A stretch of DNA of 64,000 nt from Propionibacteriaceae bacterium (GCA_009780915.1 WQZD01000004.1:1-64000); one strand, 5' to 3'. Positions 43,989 to 54,625 are shown, numbered from the stretch's first letter. Numbers and translations are program-made. Notes: generated from the letters alone by a model not told the origin.

Positions 43989-45152
43989 ATGAGCCCGATC
44001 GTCAACACACACGTCCATATCCCACCCAACTTCTCCGCTTTCGACACCGTCGACGACCTGATCCAGGCCGCCCGAGCCCAAGGGGTCGCCGCCCTCGGGG
44101 TGTCCAACTTCTTCGACATCTCGGTGTACGCGCGGTTCCGTGATCAGGCCCGCGCCGCGGGGATCTGGCCGTTGTACGGGGTGGAGTTCATCACCGTCGT
44201 CCCCGAGTTGCAGGCGTCGGGTCTTCGTGTCAACGACCCGGCCAATCCGGGAAGGATGTACGTGACCGGCAAGGGGATCGACCCCTTCCGCCCCCAGTCC
44301 GCGGCCACGGCCGCCATCGCCGCCCGCATCCGGGACGGCAATGACGAGCGGGCCCGGCGGATGGTCGAGAAGGTGGCCCAGGTCTTCGCCGACGCCGGGT
44401 TCGACACCGGGCTCACGGCGGACCAGGTCATCGGCGCGGTCGCTCTCCGGGGAGGCGTGCCGAGGGCCTGGGTCAGCCTCCAGGAGCGCCACATCGCGCG
44501 CGCCTTCCAGGAGCAGGTGGCCGGCCTCGACCCGTCCCGCCGAGCCGGCGTCCTGCACAAGGTGTACGGGCGGGAGTCGGGGGTCGATCTGGAGGACCCG
44601 GTGGCCCTCCAATCGGAGATCCGTGCGCGACTGCTGAAAGCGGGCGCCCCGGGGTTCGTTCCCGAGGTTCCCCTGCCCTTCGCCGACGCCTATGCGTACA
44701 TCACGGGTATGGGCGGCATACCGTGCTACCCGATCCTCGCCGATGGATGCGACCCGGTGTGTCAGTTCGAGGCGTCGCCGACCCGGCTCGCCAGGTCGCT
44801 GGCCGATCTGGGGATCCATGCCGCCGAACTGATTCCCGTGCGCAACCATCGCGGCGTCGTGGACGAGTACACCCAGTGCCTCGCCGACGCCGGCATGATC
44901 GTCATGGCGGGCACCGAGCACAACACCTGCGAGCAGATCCCGGTGGACCCGTTCTGCGTGGATGGCCCTGTGAGCCCTGCCGCCAGGGCGGTCTTCTTTG
45001 AGGCCGCCTGCGTCGTGGCGGCCCATGCGGACGCCGTGAGTCGAGGGTGTGACGGGTTCGTCGACTCGCAGGGAAACCTGGCGTGCGACGACCAGGGCCG
45101 TGCGGCATTGTCCATGGATGGACGCCGTTTGGTGGGTGGGGCCCCGACATAG
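43989..45152 (+). CDS. PHP-domain phosphoesterase-like protein in the rhamnose operon
   Basis: The 387-aa protein starts NTHVHIPPNFSAFD, an HxH metal site of the PHP (polymerase and histidinol phosphatase) fold. Further candidate metal ligands are seen in LYGVEFITVV, ELIPVRNHRG and AGTEHNTCEQ. PHP proteins are metal-dependent phosphoesterases. It begins 1 bp after the rhaI stop, so it is surely co-expressed. No step of the standard rhamnose pathway needs it; repair or salvage of a sugar phosphate is one inference. The related open frame extends upstream inside rhaI, but the ATG at 43989 fits the family start. Confidence 0.8.
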   Translation: MSPIVNTHVHIPPNFSAFDTVDDLIQAARAQGVAALGVSNFFDISVYARFRDQARAAGIWPLYGVEFITVVPELQASGLRVNDPANPGRMYVTGKGIDPFRPQSAATAAIAARIRDGNDERARRMVEKVAQVFADAGFDTGLTADQVIGAVALRGGVPRAWVSLQERHIARAFQEQVAGLDPSRRAGVLHKVYGRESGVDLEDPVALQSEIRARLLKAGAPGFVPEVPLPFADAYAYITGMGGIPCYPILADGCDPVCQFEASPTRLARSLADLGIHAAELIPVRNHRGVVDEYTQCLADAGMIVMAGTEHNTCEQIPVDPFCVDGPVSPAARAVFFEAACVVAAHADAVSRGCDGFVDSQGNLACDDQGRAALSMDGRRLVGGAPT

Positions 45153-45212
45153 ACCGGGACCTGCAAGAATGGGGGATGACGGCAAAGATCGACTCACAAG
45201 GAAGAGGCTGAC

Positions 45213-47231
45213 ATGGCAACAGTCCTGGCAGATCAGATCATCGAGGTGGCCCATCGATTCGGGGAGCCCGAGTACGCCCGCGCCGGGGGTGGCAACGCCT
45301 CCTACAAGGCGGACGGCGTCCTCCACATCAAGCCCAGCGGGACGTCCTTGAAGACGCTGGTGGTGGCCGACCTCGTCCCCCTGAGGGTGGATGTGCTGCT
45401 CGACGCCCTCCATGGCGAGCCGCCGATCGACGCCGATCCGGTGCGTGCTGCGGCTGACGCCGCGCGTGTGGGGGTGGACGACGGACGTCGTCCCAGTGTC
45501 GAGATCCTGCTCCACGCCCTTCTGCCCGAACCTCTGGTCTTGCACCTCCACCCCCTGACGGCCAATGCGCTGGCGTGCAATCAGAGGGCGGTGGAACTGA
45601 CGGACGAGATCTTCGGCGACGACGCGGTGCTCGTGGACTACATCGATCCAGGCTTCCCCCTGGCTCATGGGGTCGAGCAGGCGAGGGCCGCGTACACGGC
45701 ACGGACGGGGGCGAACCCTCCCGCCTTGACCATCCTGCGCAACCACGGCATCGTCGCCGCGGGGAACACGGCCGACGAGGTCGTCGACCTCGTGGAGACG
45801 GCCACGGCGAAGATCCGTGCGGCCATCGACGCCCGTCCTGCGCCCACCCCGCCCGCCGCGATCCGGATCGCCGACCGGTCTCGCGTGGAGCAGCCTGTGG
45901 ACGATGCCGAGAGGACGAGGATCACGGAGATGATCCTCACGGCCGCGCCCTTGCTGCGCGGGCTTCTGGGCGGCGACCAGGGCTTGGCCGTGATCACGTC
46001 CGATTCGTCGGACCTCGTCCGCTCCGAGACCCGCCTCGGCAAACCCATGGTGTCCGACGGGCCGCTCATCCCTGACCAGATCGTCTACGCCGGTTCCGTT
46101 CCGTGCGTCGTGGAGCCCAAGTACGCCCCCCTGGCCGACCAGGTGGGCAAGGCCGTCGCCTCCTATCGTGCCGCCCACGGGCGCGACCCGGTGATCGTCG
46201 TCCTTCCGGGGAAGGTGGCCTTCGCCGCCGGGCGTGACCTGGCCGAGGCTCGCAACGCCCTCGACACCTTCACCGACGCTCTGACCGTCGCCCGCGACGC
46301 CAACCGCCTGGGCGCGGTGCGCGTCCTCGACCAACGGGAGCGGGAGTTCATCGAGACGTGGGAGGCCGAGGCGTACCGTCGCAGCGTGGCCGCCACCGCC
46401 TACCGGGGACGCATGCAATCCAAGGTGGCCGTCATCACCGGCGCCGCCCAGGGGTTCGGCTTGGGGATCGCCCAAGGGCTGGCCGCCGAGGGCGCCCATG
46501 TGGTCCTCGCCGACCTGAACGTCGGTCTGGCCCGCGCCGAGGCGGCCAGGATCCAGGAGACATTCGGCCCGGGAGCGGCCCTGGCCGTCCAGGTCGACGT
46601 GTCGGACCCGGCGTCCCAAGAGCGGGCCTTGGCCCAGATCCTCGCGGTGTACGGGGGGCTGGACCTGTTCGTGTCCAACGCCGGGATCGCCCGCGCGGCC
46701 TCGGTGGTCGAGCAGAGGATCGAAGACTTCGACCTGGTCACATCCGTCAACTACAAAGGGTATTTCTTGGGAGTACGCACGGTGGCCCCGGTCCTCACGG
46801 CCCAGCACCAGGTGCGTCCCGACCTGCTGTTCGACATCGTCGAGATCAACTCCAAGTCCGGGCTCGAGGGCTCGAAACGCAACTTCGCGTACGCCGGGTC
46901 GAAATTCGGAGGGATCGGCTTGACCCAGTCCTTCGCCTTGGAACTGATCGAATCCGGGATCAAAGTGAACGCCGTGTGCCCCGGCAACTTCCTCGACGGG
47001 CCCCTGTGGTCCGATCCGGAGAAGGGGCTCTTCCGCCAGTACCTCCGCGCCGGGAAGGTGCCGGGCGCGTCCAGTGTGGAGGACGTGAGGGCCTTCTACG
47101 AGGCCAAGGTGCCGATGTCGCGGGGATGTCTGCCGAAGGACGTCGTCGCAGCCGTGCTCTATCTCGTGGAGCAGCAGTACGAGACGGGACAAGCCCTGAC
47201 CGTCACAGGCGGCCAAATCATGAGGAACTGA
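45213..47231 (+). CDS. rhaEW: Bifunctional rhamnulose-1-phosphate aldolase / lactaldehyde dehydrogenase (RhaEW)
   Basis: The 672-aa fusion has a class II aldolase/adducin N-terminal half with RAGGGNASYK and the zinc-binding LVLHLHPLTANAL, and a short-chain dehydrogenase C-terminal half (from about 405) with GAAQGFGLGIAQGLA and the YAGSK active-site motif. The aldolase splits L-rhamnulose-1-phosphate into DHAP and L-lactaldehyde; the dehydrogenase oxidises the lactaldehyde to lactate. Such RhaEW proteins are known in rhamnose users lacking the E. coli-type RhaD. GGAAGAGG precedes ATG 45213. Confidence 0.92.
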   Translation: MATVLADQIIEVAHRFGEPEYARAGGGNASYKADGVLHIKPSGTSLKTLVVADLVPLRVDVLLDALHGEPPIDADPVRAAADAARVGVDDGRRPSVEILLHALLPEPLVLHLHPLTANALACNQRAVELTDEIFGDDAVLVDYIDPGFPLAHGVEQARAAYTARTGANPPALTILRNHGIVAAGNTADEVVDLVETATAKIRAAIDARPAPTPPAAIRIADRSRVEQPVDDAERTRITEMILTAAPLLRGLLGGDQGLAVITSDSSDLVRSETRLGKPMVSDGPLIPDQIVYAGSVPCVVEPKYAPLADQVGKAVASYRAAHGRDPVIVVLPGKVAFAAGRDLAEARNALDTFTDALTVARDANRLGAVRVLDQREREFIETWEAEAYRRSVAATAYRGRMQSKVAVITGAAQGFGLGIAQGLAAEGAHVVLADLNVGLARAEAARIQETFGPGAALAVQVDVSDPASQERALAQILAVYGGLDLFVSNAGIARAASVVEQRIEDFDLVTSVNYKGYFLGVRTVAPVLTAQHQVRPDLLFDIVEINSKSGLEGSKRNFAYAGSKFGGIGLTQSFALELIESGIKVNAVCPGNFLDGPLWSDPEKGLFRQYLRAGKVPGASSVEDVRAFYEAKVPMSRGCLPKDVVAAVLYLVEQQYETGQALTVTGGQIMRN

Positions 47232-47263
47232 CGCCCGTCAAGGGTGTGCGTCGACTAAGGAGA

Positions 47264-48892
47264 ATGATGACAACACAGTATGCGGTCCAGATCACGGGAC
47301 CCGACCGGATCGAGATCAACCGGGCCATGCCAGTTCCGACGATCGGCCCTCGCCAACTCCTTCTGCGCATCGATGCGTGCGGGATCTGCTTCTCGGACAC
47401 CAAATTGATGCACGCCTTCGCCTCCCACCCACGTAAGACCCCCATCCGATCCGGCCTGACGCCGGACGAGGTGGCTCAGATCCCCACGTACCGTCCCGGG
47501 GCGCAGCCCGTGGTCCCCGGCCATGAGCCCGTCGCGAGGATCGCGGCCGTCGGCGACGAGGTCACCCGCTTCCAGGTGGGACAACGGGTCCTCGTCCAGA
47601 CCGACTACCGGCACATCCCCACGGTCGCGTCCAACGCGGCCTTCGGGTACGACTTCGACGGCGCCCTGGAGGAGATGGCCCTCGTCGACGAGCGCATGGT
47701 GATCGATCCGGCCACCGACCAGTCGTACCTGATCCCCGTGGGGGAGGAGGCGTCGAGTTCCGCTATCGCGTTGATCGAGCCCTGGGCCTGTGTCGAGACG
47801 GCGTACGCCTGGACCGAGCGCACCGGTCTTCGCCGTGGCGGGTCCCTGCTGGTCGTCGTCGATCCCGGCTGCGAGCCGGAGGGCCTGGACGACCTGGTGG
47901 CCGAGGCCGCTGTGGCACGGCGCGTCGACTGCCCCGGCGGAGCGTCGATCCCCTCGGACGGCGCCTTCGACGACATCATCTATTGCGGCGCCGACGCGGC
48001 CACGGTCGAGGCGCTCGGCGCCCGACTGGGCAAGGGCGGCTTGATGACCATCGTCGCCTGTGGCCGCACCTTCGATCGCGAGGTCCACATCGACGCCGGG
48101 CGCATCCATTACGATCTGATCCGCTACGCCGGAACCACCGGGAACCGGGTGCGGGACGGGGTGGCGTGGATCCCCACCACCTGTGAGGTGAGGCCCTTCG
48201 ATCGGATCGCCGTCATCGGGGCGGCCGGGCCCATGGGCCTGATGCACGCTGTCAGGGCGGTCACGATCGGAGTCGACGGTGTCACGCTGGACGCCGTGGA
48301 CGTGGACCAGGATCGGCTGGATCGGCTCAGCGAGGTGCTGACTCCCATCGCCTCCAGGACCGGGGTCGCCGCGCGGATCGCCAACTCCGCCCAGGACCCC
48401 CTCCGGTCGGGGTACACGTACCTGGCCCTCATGGTCCCCTCGCCCGCCCTGCTGTGCCAGGCCATCGGCTTGGCGGGTCCCGGCGCCATCGTGAACGCGT
48501 TCGCGGGTTTCGCCGTCGGGACGATGGCGGCCGTGGACATGCAGGCGCTGCTGGAGAATCGGGTCTACCTCGTGGGGACCTCGGGATCGCGGATCGAGGA
48601 CATGGTCACCGTCTTGGGCCGTGTCCAAGCGGGAATCGTGGACACGAACATCTCCTTGGACGCGATCACGGGGATGGCCGGGGTTCCGGCGGCCATCGAC
48701 TCGGTCGACAAGCGCACATCCCACGGCAAGATCATGGTCTATCCGTGGGCCCATGATCTGGGGCTGATCCGCCTGGACGAGATGGCCGAGAAACTGCCCG
48801 AGGTCGCGGCCGCGATGGTCGACGGCGGATGGACGAGACAAGCTGAACTGGTATTGGAGCGGGTGGCGGGAACACCCGTGCCCCAGCAATGA
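47264..48892 (+). CDS. Zinc-type MDR alcohol dehydrogenase-like protein, unusually long
   Basis: The N-terminal catalytic domain shows DACGICFSDTK with the catalytic zinc Cys, PGHEPVARI and VGDEVTRFQVGQRVL, as in medium-chain dehydrogenases. At 542 aa it is about 190 residues longer than the usual 350. There is a first Rossmann-like segment (GGSLLVVVDPG) and, much later, a second (RIAVIGAAGPMGLMHAVRAV), so extra sequence is inserted before the cofactor domain, somewhat as in sorbose-phosphate reductase-like proteins. AAGGAG (47257-47262) precedes two ATGs (47264, 47267); the second has better spacing. Oxidation or reduction of a rhamnose-derived alcohol or aldehyde is inferred from the operon. 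Confidence 0.75.
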   Translation: MMTTQYAVQITGPDRIEINRAMPVPTIGPRQLLLRIDACGICFSDTKLMHAFASHPRKTPIRSGLTPDEVAQIPTYRPGAQPVVPGHEPVARIAAVGDEVTRFQVGQRVLVQTDYRHIPTVASNAAFGYDFDGALEEMALVDERMVIDPATDQSYLIPVGEEASSSAIALIEPWACVETAYAWTERTGLRRGGSLLVVVDPGCEPEGLDDLVAEAAVARRVDCPGGASIPSDGAFDDIIYCGADAATVEALGARLGKGGLMTIVACGRTFDREVHIDAGRIHYDLIRYAGTTGNRVRDGVAWIPTTCEVRPFDRIAVIGAAGPMGLMHAVRAVTIGVDGVTLDAVDVDQDRLDRLSEVLTPIASRTGVAARIANSAQDPLRSGYTYLALMVPSPALLCQAIGLAGPGAIVNAFAGFAVGTMAAVDMQALLENRVYLVGTSGSRIEDMVTVLGRVQAGIVDTNISLDAITGMAGVPAAIDSVDKRTSHGKIMVYPWAHDLGLIRLDEMAEKLPEVAAAMVDGGWTRQAELVLERVAGTPVPQQ

Positions 48893-48911
48893 GACCGAGA
48901 GGAAATGAAGG

Positions 48912-50537
48912 ATGGCTGACGTTGTGGTGATGCCCCAGTTGGGCAATACCGTCGAGTCCTGTCTGGTGACAGCCTGGCGTGTGGCAGTGGGCGAGCATGT
49001 CTCGCCCACGACCGTCGTGGCCGACATCGAGACGGACAAGTCGGCGATGGAGGTGCCCGCCGGGGCCGAGGGCACCGTCCTAGCCTTGTTGGCCCAAGCC
49101 GGGGACGAGGTACGCGTCAAGGCGCCGTTCTTGATCATCGGCCAGGAGGGGGAATCGATCGAGGGTCTGGCCGTCCCGGGGGTCGATCGGCCCGACGTCG
49201 CCAGCCAGGACCATCATGAGGCCCCGGTCGCGCATGAGGCCGTCGACCATGACGAGCCCCAGGACGTGGGCTCCCAGGACACCGAGGACGCCATCGCTCG
49301 TCACCAAGCGCCCGCGTCGCCTGGCGGGCCTGTCTCGCCACGGGCGCGCCGCGAGGCGGAGGAAGCCGGCGTGGACGTGACCCAGATCCGGGGCACCGGC
49401 CCCCACGGCCGCATCCTCGTGTCCGACGTGCGCGCGGCCATCCACGCTCGCCCTGCCCACGTGATCGAGGAGCCGGAGGCCCACGCGGCCCTCAACGACG
49501 CGGCCCAGAACGACGCGTCCACCCAGGCGCCTCCCCGTACCCGCGGCGCCGAGGCCGAGCAGACGACTGCCCAAGGCGTGCCCACCGGCATCGGAGGCAG
49601 GCTCACCAGGGCCGACATCCATGCCGCCACGACCACCGCCGGCGCCGCGTCGGCCCCACCGGCGCCCGAGGCCGCGCCGGTCGTGCCGGTCGCGGCGCTG
49701 ACTCCCGTGACCGTCCCGTCCCCGACTCCCGTGACCGTCCCGGCGACGGTCGCCGCCGCATCGGTCCCAGCCGCGACGGCTGGTGTGACGGTCTCGGACG
49801 ACACGGACTTCCCCGGACCCTTCACGCAGACCCCTCTGGTGGGGATCCGCAAGCTCGTGGCCGAGCGCATGCTCGCCTCCATGGCCAACCATGCCCAGCT
49901 CACCTTCGTCGCCTCCGCGGAGGCGACCGCCCTCCTGGGGCTGCGGGCGAGGCTGAAGGCCAGCCATGAGTCGCTGGGGATGAACCAGGTCACCGTGGGC
50001 GACTTGGTCGCCTTCGCGGCCGCGAAGGTGGTGGCGTCCTTCCCATCGCTCAACGCCACCGTCCAGGACATGACCCTGCGCACCTACCAGGCCGTCCATC
50101 TGGGCGTGGCGGTGGACACCGACAGGGGGCTCTTGGTCCCCACGATTCGCAACGCCGGGACCATGGGGCTACGGGATTTCTCCGCCGAGTCCAAGGCGCT
50201 GATCGCCCTGGCCCGGGCCGGGCACATCAACCCCGACCTCATGGCCGGGGCCACCTTCACAGTGACCAACCTGGGCGCGTATGGGATCGAGTCCTTCACA
50301 CCGATCCTCAACTCCCCGCAGACCGCGATCCTGGGTGTCAACGCCATCATCCCGCGACCCGCCGTCGCCCCCGACGGCTCCGTGACGGTGGAGCAACGGA
50401 TATCCTTCTCCCTGACTGTCGACCACGCCGTGGTCGACGGCGCCGAAGCTGCTCGATTCCTGCGAGCATTGACGACGTACATTTCTAATATCGACGTGGC
50501 CATCATGGCTGAAGGAGGGATGAATGCCCCGTTATGA
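48912..50537 (+). CDS. 2-oxoacid dehydrogenase E2 (dihydrolipoyl acyltransferase)
   Basis: The 541-aa protein has an N-terminal lipoyl domain with the lipoylated lysine in ETDKSAMEV (around residue 43), an Ala/Pro-rich linker, a peripheral subunit-binding domain (SPRARREAEEAGVDVTQI), what looks like a second, partial one near 225-240 (GVPTGIGGRLTRADIHAA), and the catalytic acyltransferase domain ending DHAVVDGAEAARFL with the His-Asp pair. It transfers the acyl group from E1 to CoA. E3 overlaps its end by 14 bases. Acetoin, pyruvate or another 2-oxoacid could be the substrate. Confidence 0.9.
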   Translation: MADVVVMPQLGNTVESCLVTAWRVAVGEHVSPTTVVADIETDKSAMEVPAGAEGTVLALLAQAGDEVRVKAPFLIIGQEGESIEGLAVPGVDRPDVASQDHHEAPVAHEAVDHDEPQDVGSQDTEDAIARHQAPASPGGPVSPRARREAEEAGVDVTQIRGTGPHGRILVSDVRAAIHARPAHVIEEPEAHAALNDAAQNDASTQAPPRTRGAEAEQTTAQGVPTGIGGRLTRADIHAATTTAGAASAPPAPEAAPVVPVAALTPVTVPSPTPVTVPATVAAASVPAATAGVTVSDDTDFPGPFTQTPLVGIRKLVAERMLASMANHAQLTFVASAEATALLGLRARLKASHESLGMNQVTVGDLVAFAAAKVVASFPSLNATVQDMTLRTYQAVHLGVAVDTDRGLLVPTIRNAGTMGLRDFSAESKALIALARAGHINPDLMAGATFTVTNLGAYGIESFTPILNSPQTAILGVNAIIPRPAVAPDGSVTVEQRISFSLTVDHAVVDGAEAARFLRALTTYISNIDVAIMAEGGMNAPL

Positions 50538-51909
50538 CGTGATCATTCTCGGAGGGGGACCCGGCGGGTACATCGCCGCCGAACGACTGGGCAAGGCCGG
50601 GAGATCCGTCCTGCTCGTCGAGGAGGCCTCCCTGGGCGGCACATGCCTCAACGTCGGCTGCATCCCCACGAAGGCCCTCCTCCATTCGGTCAAGCTCCTC
50701 GACCATGCCCGCGACTCGTCCCGATTCGGGGTCACGGTCGAATCGGCGTCCTATGACTGGAAGACGATGCAAGACTGGAAGGCCAAGACGGTGGCCACTC
50801 TCGTGGGAGGCGTGGGCCAGCTGATGAAGCAGCTCAAGGTCACGGTCGTCACCGGGCACGGGCGCATGGTGTCGCCGACGAGCGTCGAGGTCGATTCGAC
50901 CGTGTACGACGCCGACGACGTCATCATCGCCACCGGATCCGTTCCCGTCGTCCCGGACATCCCTGGGGTGGCCGACAATCCTGGGGTGGTCGATTCGACC
51001 GGCATCCTGGCGCTGGAGTCGGTCCCCGACCGCCTCACCGTGATCGGCGGGGGGGTCATCGGGGTGGAGTTCGCCTCCATCTTCGCTCGATTGGGCACAC
51101 GGGTGACCATCGTGGAGATGACCGACGAGATCCTGCCCTTCATGGACGCCGACCTCGCGGCCCGGATGCGGGCGTGCATGCCCGACATCGACATCCACCT
51201 GGGCGCCACCGTGCAATCGGTCGACGCCACCACGGTGACGTACACCCGGCACGGCGCCTCCGAGCAGATCGAGTCCGACCTGGTCCTGATGGCCGTCGGG
51301 CGTCGGCCCCAGGTGTCGGGCTGGGGCGCCGAGGAGATCGGCCTGGCCTATGATCGCGGAGGGGTCCACGTGGACGACCAGATGCGCACCAACCTGCCCC
51401 ATGTCTGGGCTGTCGGAGACGTCACCGGACGCTCGCTGCTCGCCCATGCCGCCTACCGGATGGGCGAAGTGGCCGCCGCCTGCATCCTGGACGACGCCGC
51501 CCCCCGTACGGGCCAGGGATTGCGCCAGGACACCATCCCATGGGCGGTCTACTCCGTGCCCGAGGCGGCCGGGGTCGGCCTGACCCAAGCCGAATGCGCC
51601 CGTCGGGGGATCGATGTGGTGTCGTCCACCGCGCCGCTGGTCCTCTCCGGCCGGTTCGTCGCCGAGAACGGACTCAGTCGCGCTGGCATCGTGAAGGTCA
51701 TCGCCGAGAGGGACTCCCGTGTGATCCGGGGGATCCACATGGTCGGCCCGTACGCCCCAGAGACGATCTGGGGAGCGGCGGGTGTGATCGAAATGGAATT
51801 CACCGTGGATGACGTGCGCCAGCTCGTCTTCCCACACCCCAGTGTGAGCGAAGGGATCCGGGAGGCCGTGTGGGCTTTCCCGGATAAGAAGGGAAATGAA
51901 AGAAAATGA
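50524..51909 (+). CDS. lpd: Dihydrolipoyl dehydrogenase (E3)
   Basis: The 461-aa flavoprotein reoxidises dihydrolipoamide with NAD+. It has the FAD motif [17 protein letters not shown], the redox-active disulfide [13 protein letters not shown], the NAD motif [13 protein letters not shown] and the C-terminal [13 protein letters not shown] with the active-site His. It overlaps the E2 gene at its start and the E1 gene at its end (4 bases), so E2-E3-E1 are translationally coupled. It probably serves this complex specifically. Confidence 0.94.
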   Translation: MPRYDVIILGGGPGGYIAAERLGKAGRSVLLVEEASLGGTCLNVGCIPTKALLHSVKLLDHARDSSRFGVTVESASYDWKTMQDWKAKTVATLVGGVGQLMKQLKVTVVTGHGRMVSPTSVEVDSTVYDADDVIIATGSVPVVPDIPGVADNPGVVDSTGILALESVPDRLTVIGGGVIGVEFASIFARLGTRVTIVEMTDEILPFMDADLAARMRACMPDIDIHLGATVQSVDATTVTYTRHGASEQIESDLVLMAVGRRPQVSGWGAEEIGLAYDRGGVHVDDQMRTNLPHVWAVGDVTGRSLLAHAAYRMGEVAAACILDDAAPRTGQGLRQDTIPWAVYSVPEAAGVGLTQAECARRGIDVVSSTAPLVLSGRFVAENGLSRAGIVKVIAERDSRVIRGIHMVGPYAPETIWGAAGVIEMEFTVDDVRQLVFPHPSVSEGIREAVWAFPDKKGNERK

Positions 51910-54362
51910 CAAAGTCGCTTGTGGTTAATCCGTTCGAGGTGCGGGCCAAGGGGTCGATCCGGCCCCCCGAGATCCTCCTCAACGCCTATCAGCTCGACCT
52001 CCCAGCCGAGGTCAACAGGTACGGCAACCAGGGGTTGATCAACGTCCTGCATGACATGATCGTGATTCGCGAGTTCGAATCCATGCTCAATTCCATCAAG
52101 ACCACCGGCACATGGCAGGGGGTGGCGTACAACCACGCCGGTCCCGCGCACCTGTCGGCCGGCCAGGAGGCGGCGAGCGTGGGTCAGGCCCTGGAACTCG
52201 GGCCGCAGGACCTGATCTTCGGGTCCCACCGCTCCCACGGTGAGATCCTGGCCAAGTGTTTCTCCGCCTCCCGCAAGATGGACCCCGCCGTCGTGCAGAC
52301 GATCATGGAGGAGTTCTGGGGCGGCGAGACCTTGAGGTACGCGGAGAAGTTGGCGCACAACTCTCAGGAGGATCTACAAGCGAATTTCATCTTGTTCGGG
52401 ACCCTGGCGGAGATCTTCGCCCGCAAGGCCGGTTTCAACCGGGGCATGGGCGGGTCCATGCACGCTTTCTTCCCGCCCTTCGGGTCCATGCCCAACAACG
52501 CCATCGTGGGCGGGTCGGCGACCATCGCGGCCGGGGCGGCGCTGTACAAGAGGGTCAACGAGGCGCCCGGCATCGTCGTGGCCAACATCGGCGACGCGTC
52601 CATGGGCTGCGGCCCGGTGTGGGAGGCCATGGCCTTCTCCGCCATGGACCAGTTCCGCACGCTGTGGCCTGAGTCCATCCACGGCAACCCGCCGATCATG
52701 TTCAACTTCTTCAACAATTTCTACGGCATGGGCGGTCAGACCGCCGGAGAGACGATGGGGTACGGGGTCCTGGCCCGAGTCGGCGCCGGGGTCAACCCGG
52801 AGGCCATGCACGCCGAACGGGTGGACGGGTACAACCCCCTGGCGGTGGCCAATGCCGTGCGACGGAAGAAGGAGATCCTGCTCGCCGGCGACGGGCCTGT
52901 CCTGCTCGACGTCATCACGTACCGGATGTCGGGCCATTCCCCCTCCGACGCGTCCAGTTATCGGACCAAGGAGGAGGTCGACATGTGGGAGCAGGCCGAC
53001 TCTATCCAGGACTTCTCCAACACGCTGATCCACGCGGGGATCATCACCGGGTCCCAGATCGATCAGATCTACGCCGGCGTGGTGGAGAAGCTGGCCAAGG
53101 TCCTCGAACTGGCCGCGAACGACGTCGAATGCCCGCGGGTGGACGCCGCCTTCATCGAGTCGACGATGTTCTCGAACAGCCGGGTCGAGGCCATGGGGGA
53201 GGGGACCCCGCACCTGAGCCAGCCCAAGGAGGAGAACGCCCGAGCCAGCGCCATCGACACCAAGATCCGCAGCGCGGTCGACGAGAACGGCGCCGCGGTG
53301 TCGAAGGTGAGGATGTACCAGTTCCGCGACGGGCTCTTCGAAGCGATGGCCCACCGGTTCTGCATCGACCCGACCATGGCGGCCTGGGGCGAGGAGAACC
53401 GGGACTGGGGTGGCGCGTTCGCCGTGTACCGCGGCCTCACGGAGCTGCTGCCGTACCCCCGACTGTTCAACTCGCCGATCTCGGAGGCCGCGATCGTCGG
53501 CGCCGGGGTGGGGTACGCCATGAGCGGAGGCCGGGCCGTCGTCGAGTTGATGTACTGCGACTTCCTCGGGCGTGCCGGGGACGAGGTCTTCAACCAGGCG
53601 GCCAAGTGGCAGGCGATGTCCGCTGGGCTGTTGACGATGCCCCTGGTGGTGCGTGTCTCTGTGGGCAACAAGTACGGTGCCCAGCACTCCCAGGACTGGT
53701 CGTCCTTGGTGGCGCACATCCCCGGACTCAAGGTGTATTACCCGGCGACTCCCACCGACGCCAAGGGGATGCTGAACCTGGCCTTGTCCCGCACGGATCC
53801 GGTCATCTTCCTGGAGTCGCAGAAGCTCTACGACAAGGGTGAGGAGTTCACTCCTGGGGGCGTTCCGGTCGGGTACTACGAGACGGAGGAAGGCGAACCC
53901 GCCATCCGACGCCAGGGCGAGGATATGACGATCGCCACGATCGGACCGTCCCTGTACACCGCCATGGAGGCCGCCAAGCAGCTTGAGTCCGAGCACGGCC
54001 TGTCAGCCGAGGTCATCGATCTGCGCTTCGCTGTGCCCCTGAAGTACGACACCCTGCTGGCGTCGGTACGCAAGACCGGGCGACTGCTCTTGGTCTCGGA
54101 CGCCGTCGAGCGAGGCAGTTTCCTCCACACGGTGGCCACCACCGTCACCCAGATGGGCTTCGACGATCTCGACGCTCCGGTGGTCGTGGTGGGGTCGCGC
54201 AACCACATCACACCTGCTCCGGAGTTGGAGGACTTGTTCTTCCCCGAGGTCCACACGATCCTGGAGGCTGTCCACACCCGAATCCAGCCGTTGAAGGGAT
54301 GGACCGGCACGACCGAAGAGGCCGAGGCGGAGATCCTGCGTCGGGCCAGTCGGGGAGTGTGA
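51906..54362 (+). CDS. 2-oxoacid dehydrogenase E1, fused alpha and beta subunits
   Basis: The 818-aa protein joins an E1-alpha (to about residue 430) and E1-beta (from about 470) of the acetoin/branched-chain/pyruvate dehydrogenase type. The thiamine-diphosphate segment [10 protein letters not shown]...FNFFNNFYG is seen in the alpha half, and [12 protein letters not shown] with [12 protein letters not shown] in the beta half. E1 decarboxylates the 2-oxoacid and loads the lipoyl arm of E2. Being the last gene of the rhamnose operon, it would suit oxidation of pyruvate or a related 2-oxoacid formed from lactate. Substrate assignment is inference. Confidence 0.9.
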   Translation: MTKSLVVNPFEVRAKGSIRPPEILLNAYQLDLPAEVNRYGNQGLINVLHDMIVIREFESMLNSIKTTGTWQGVAYNHAGPAHLSAGQEAASVGQALELGPQDLIFGSHRSHGEILAKCFSASRKMDPAVVQTIMEEFWGGETLRYAEKLAHNSQEDLQANFILFGTLAEIFARKAGFNRGMGGSMHAFFPPFGSMPNNAIVGGSATIAAGAALYKRVNEAPGIVVANIGDASMGCGPVWEAMAFSAMDQFRTLWPESIHGNPPIMFNFFNNFYGMGGQTAGETMGYGVLARVGAGVNPEAMHAERVDGYNPLAVANAVRRKKEILLAGDGPVLLDVITYRMSGHSPSDASSYRTKEEVDMWEQADSIQDFSNTLIHAGIITGSQIDQIYAGVVEKLAKVLELAANDVECPRVDAAFIESTMFSNSRVEAMGEGTPHLSQPKEENARASAIDTKIRSAVDENGAAVSKVRMYQFRDGLFEAMAHRFCIDPTMAAWGEENRDWGGAFAVYRGLTELLPYPRLFNSPISEAAIVGAGVGYAMSGGRAVVELMYCDFLGRAGDEVFNQAAKWQAMSAGLLTMPLVVRVSVGNKYGAQHSQDWSSLVAHIPGLKVYYPATPTDAKGMLNLALSRTDPVIFLESQKLYDKGEEFTPGGVPVGYYETEEGEPAIRRQGEDMTIATIGPSLYTAMEAAKQLESEHGLSAEVIDLRFAVPLKYDTLLASVRKTGRLLLVSDAVERGSFLHTVATTVTQMGFDDLDAPVVVVGSRNHITPAPELEDLFFPEVHTILEAVHTRIQPLKGWTGTTEEAEAEILRRASRGV

Positions 54363-54403
54363 CGACCTGGCGGCGACGTGGCTCAGGCTGTGGTGGCGTG
54401 GGC

Positions 54404-54625
54404 TCAGGCGCCGAAGCCGACCGGACGGGCGTGCTCCTGGCCGAACTCGATGTAGCCGATGCCGGCGGCCGGGATCATCATCTGCCGTCCGGACGTGTCG
54501 GTCAGCGTCAGGACCGAGTCGTCGGCGCGTGCTTGTGAATAGGCCGCCACGACCTCGGCGATGGTCATGTCAACGTTGAGTGTCGCTTCGCGGGCCACGT
54601 TCTGGATTCCGATCTTAAGTTCCAT
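54404..54625 (-). CDS. DUF3107 domain protein
   Basis: The 73-aa protein begins MELKIGIQNVAREATLNVDM and ends EFGQEHARPVGFGA, the typical pattern of DUF3107, a small actinobacterial family of unknown function. It converges with the rhamnose operon. No signal peptide or membrane segment is present. Confidence 0.85.
   Translation of the reverse strand: MELKIGIQNVAREATLNVDMTIAEVVAAYSQARADDSVLTLTDTSGRQMMIPAAGIGYIEFGQEHARPVGFGA

Noticed and set aside
45153..45212. A regulator or extra small gene between the PHP gene and rhaEW
   Set aside because: The 60-bp gap holds only a ribosome binding site; no rhamnose regulator or transporter lies in the window.
43830..47216. A 1128-codon minus-strand frame across the rhamnose genes
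   Set aside because: It is antisense to four recognisable genes and has no domain or ribosome-binding evidence; such long shadows also occur at 7713-9824, 10151-12505, 17577-20102 and 52374-53996.
51049..51055. A 7-G run in lpd as a possible switch
   Set aside because: It encodes the required Gly-Gly-Gly of the NAD-binding motif, and the frame is intact on both sides.
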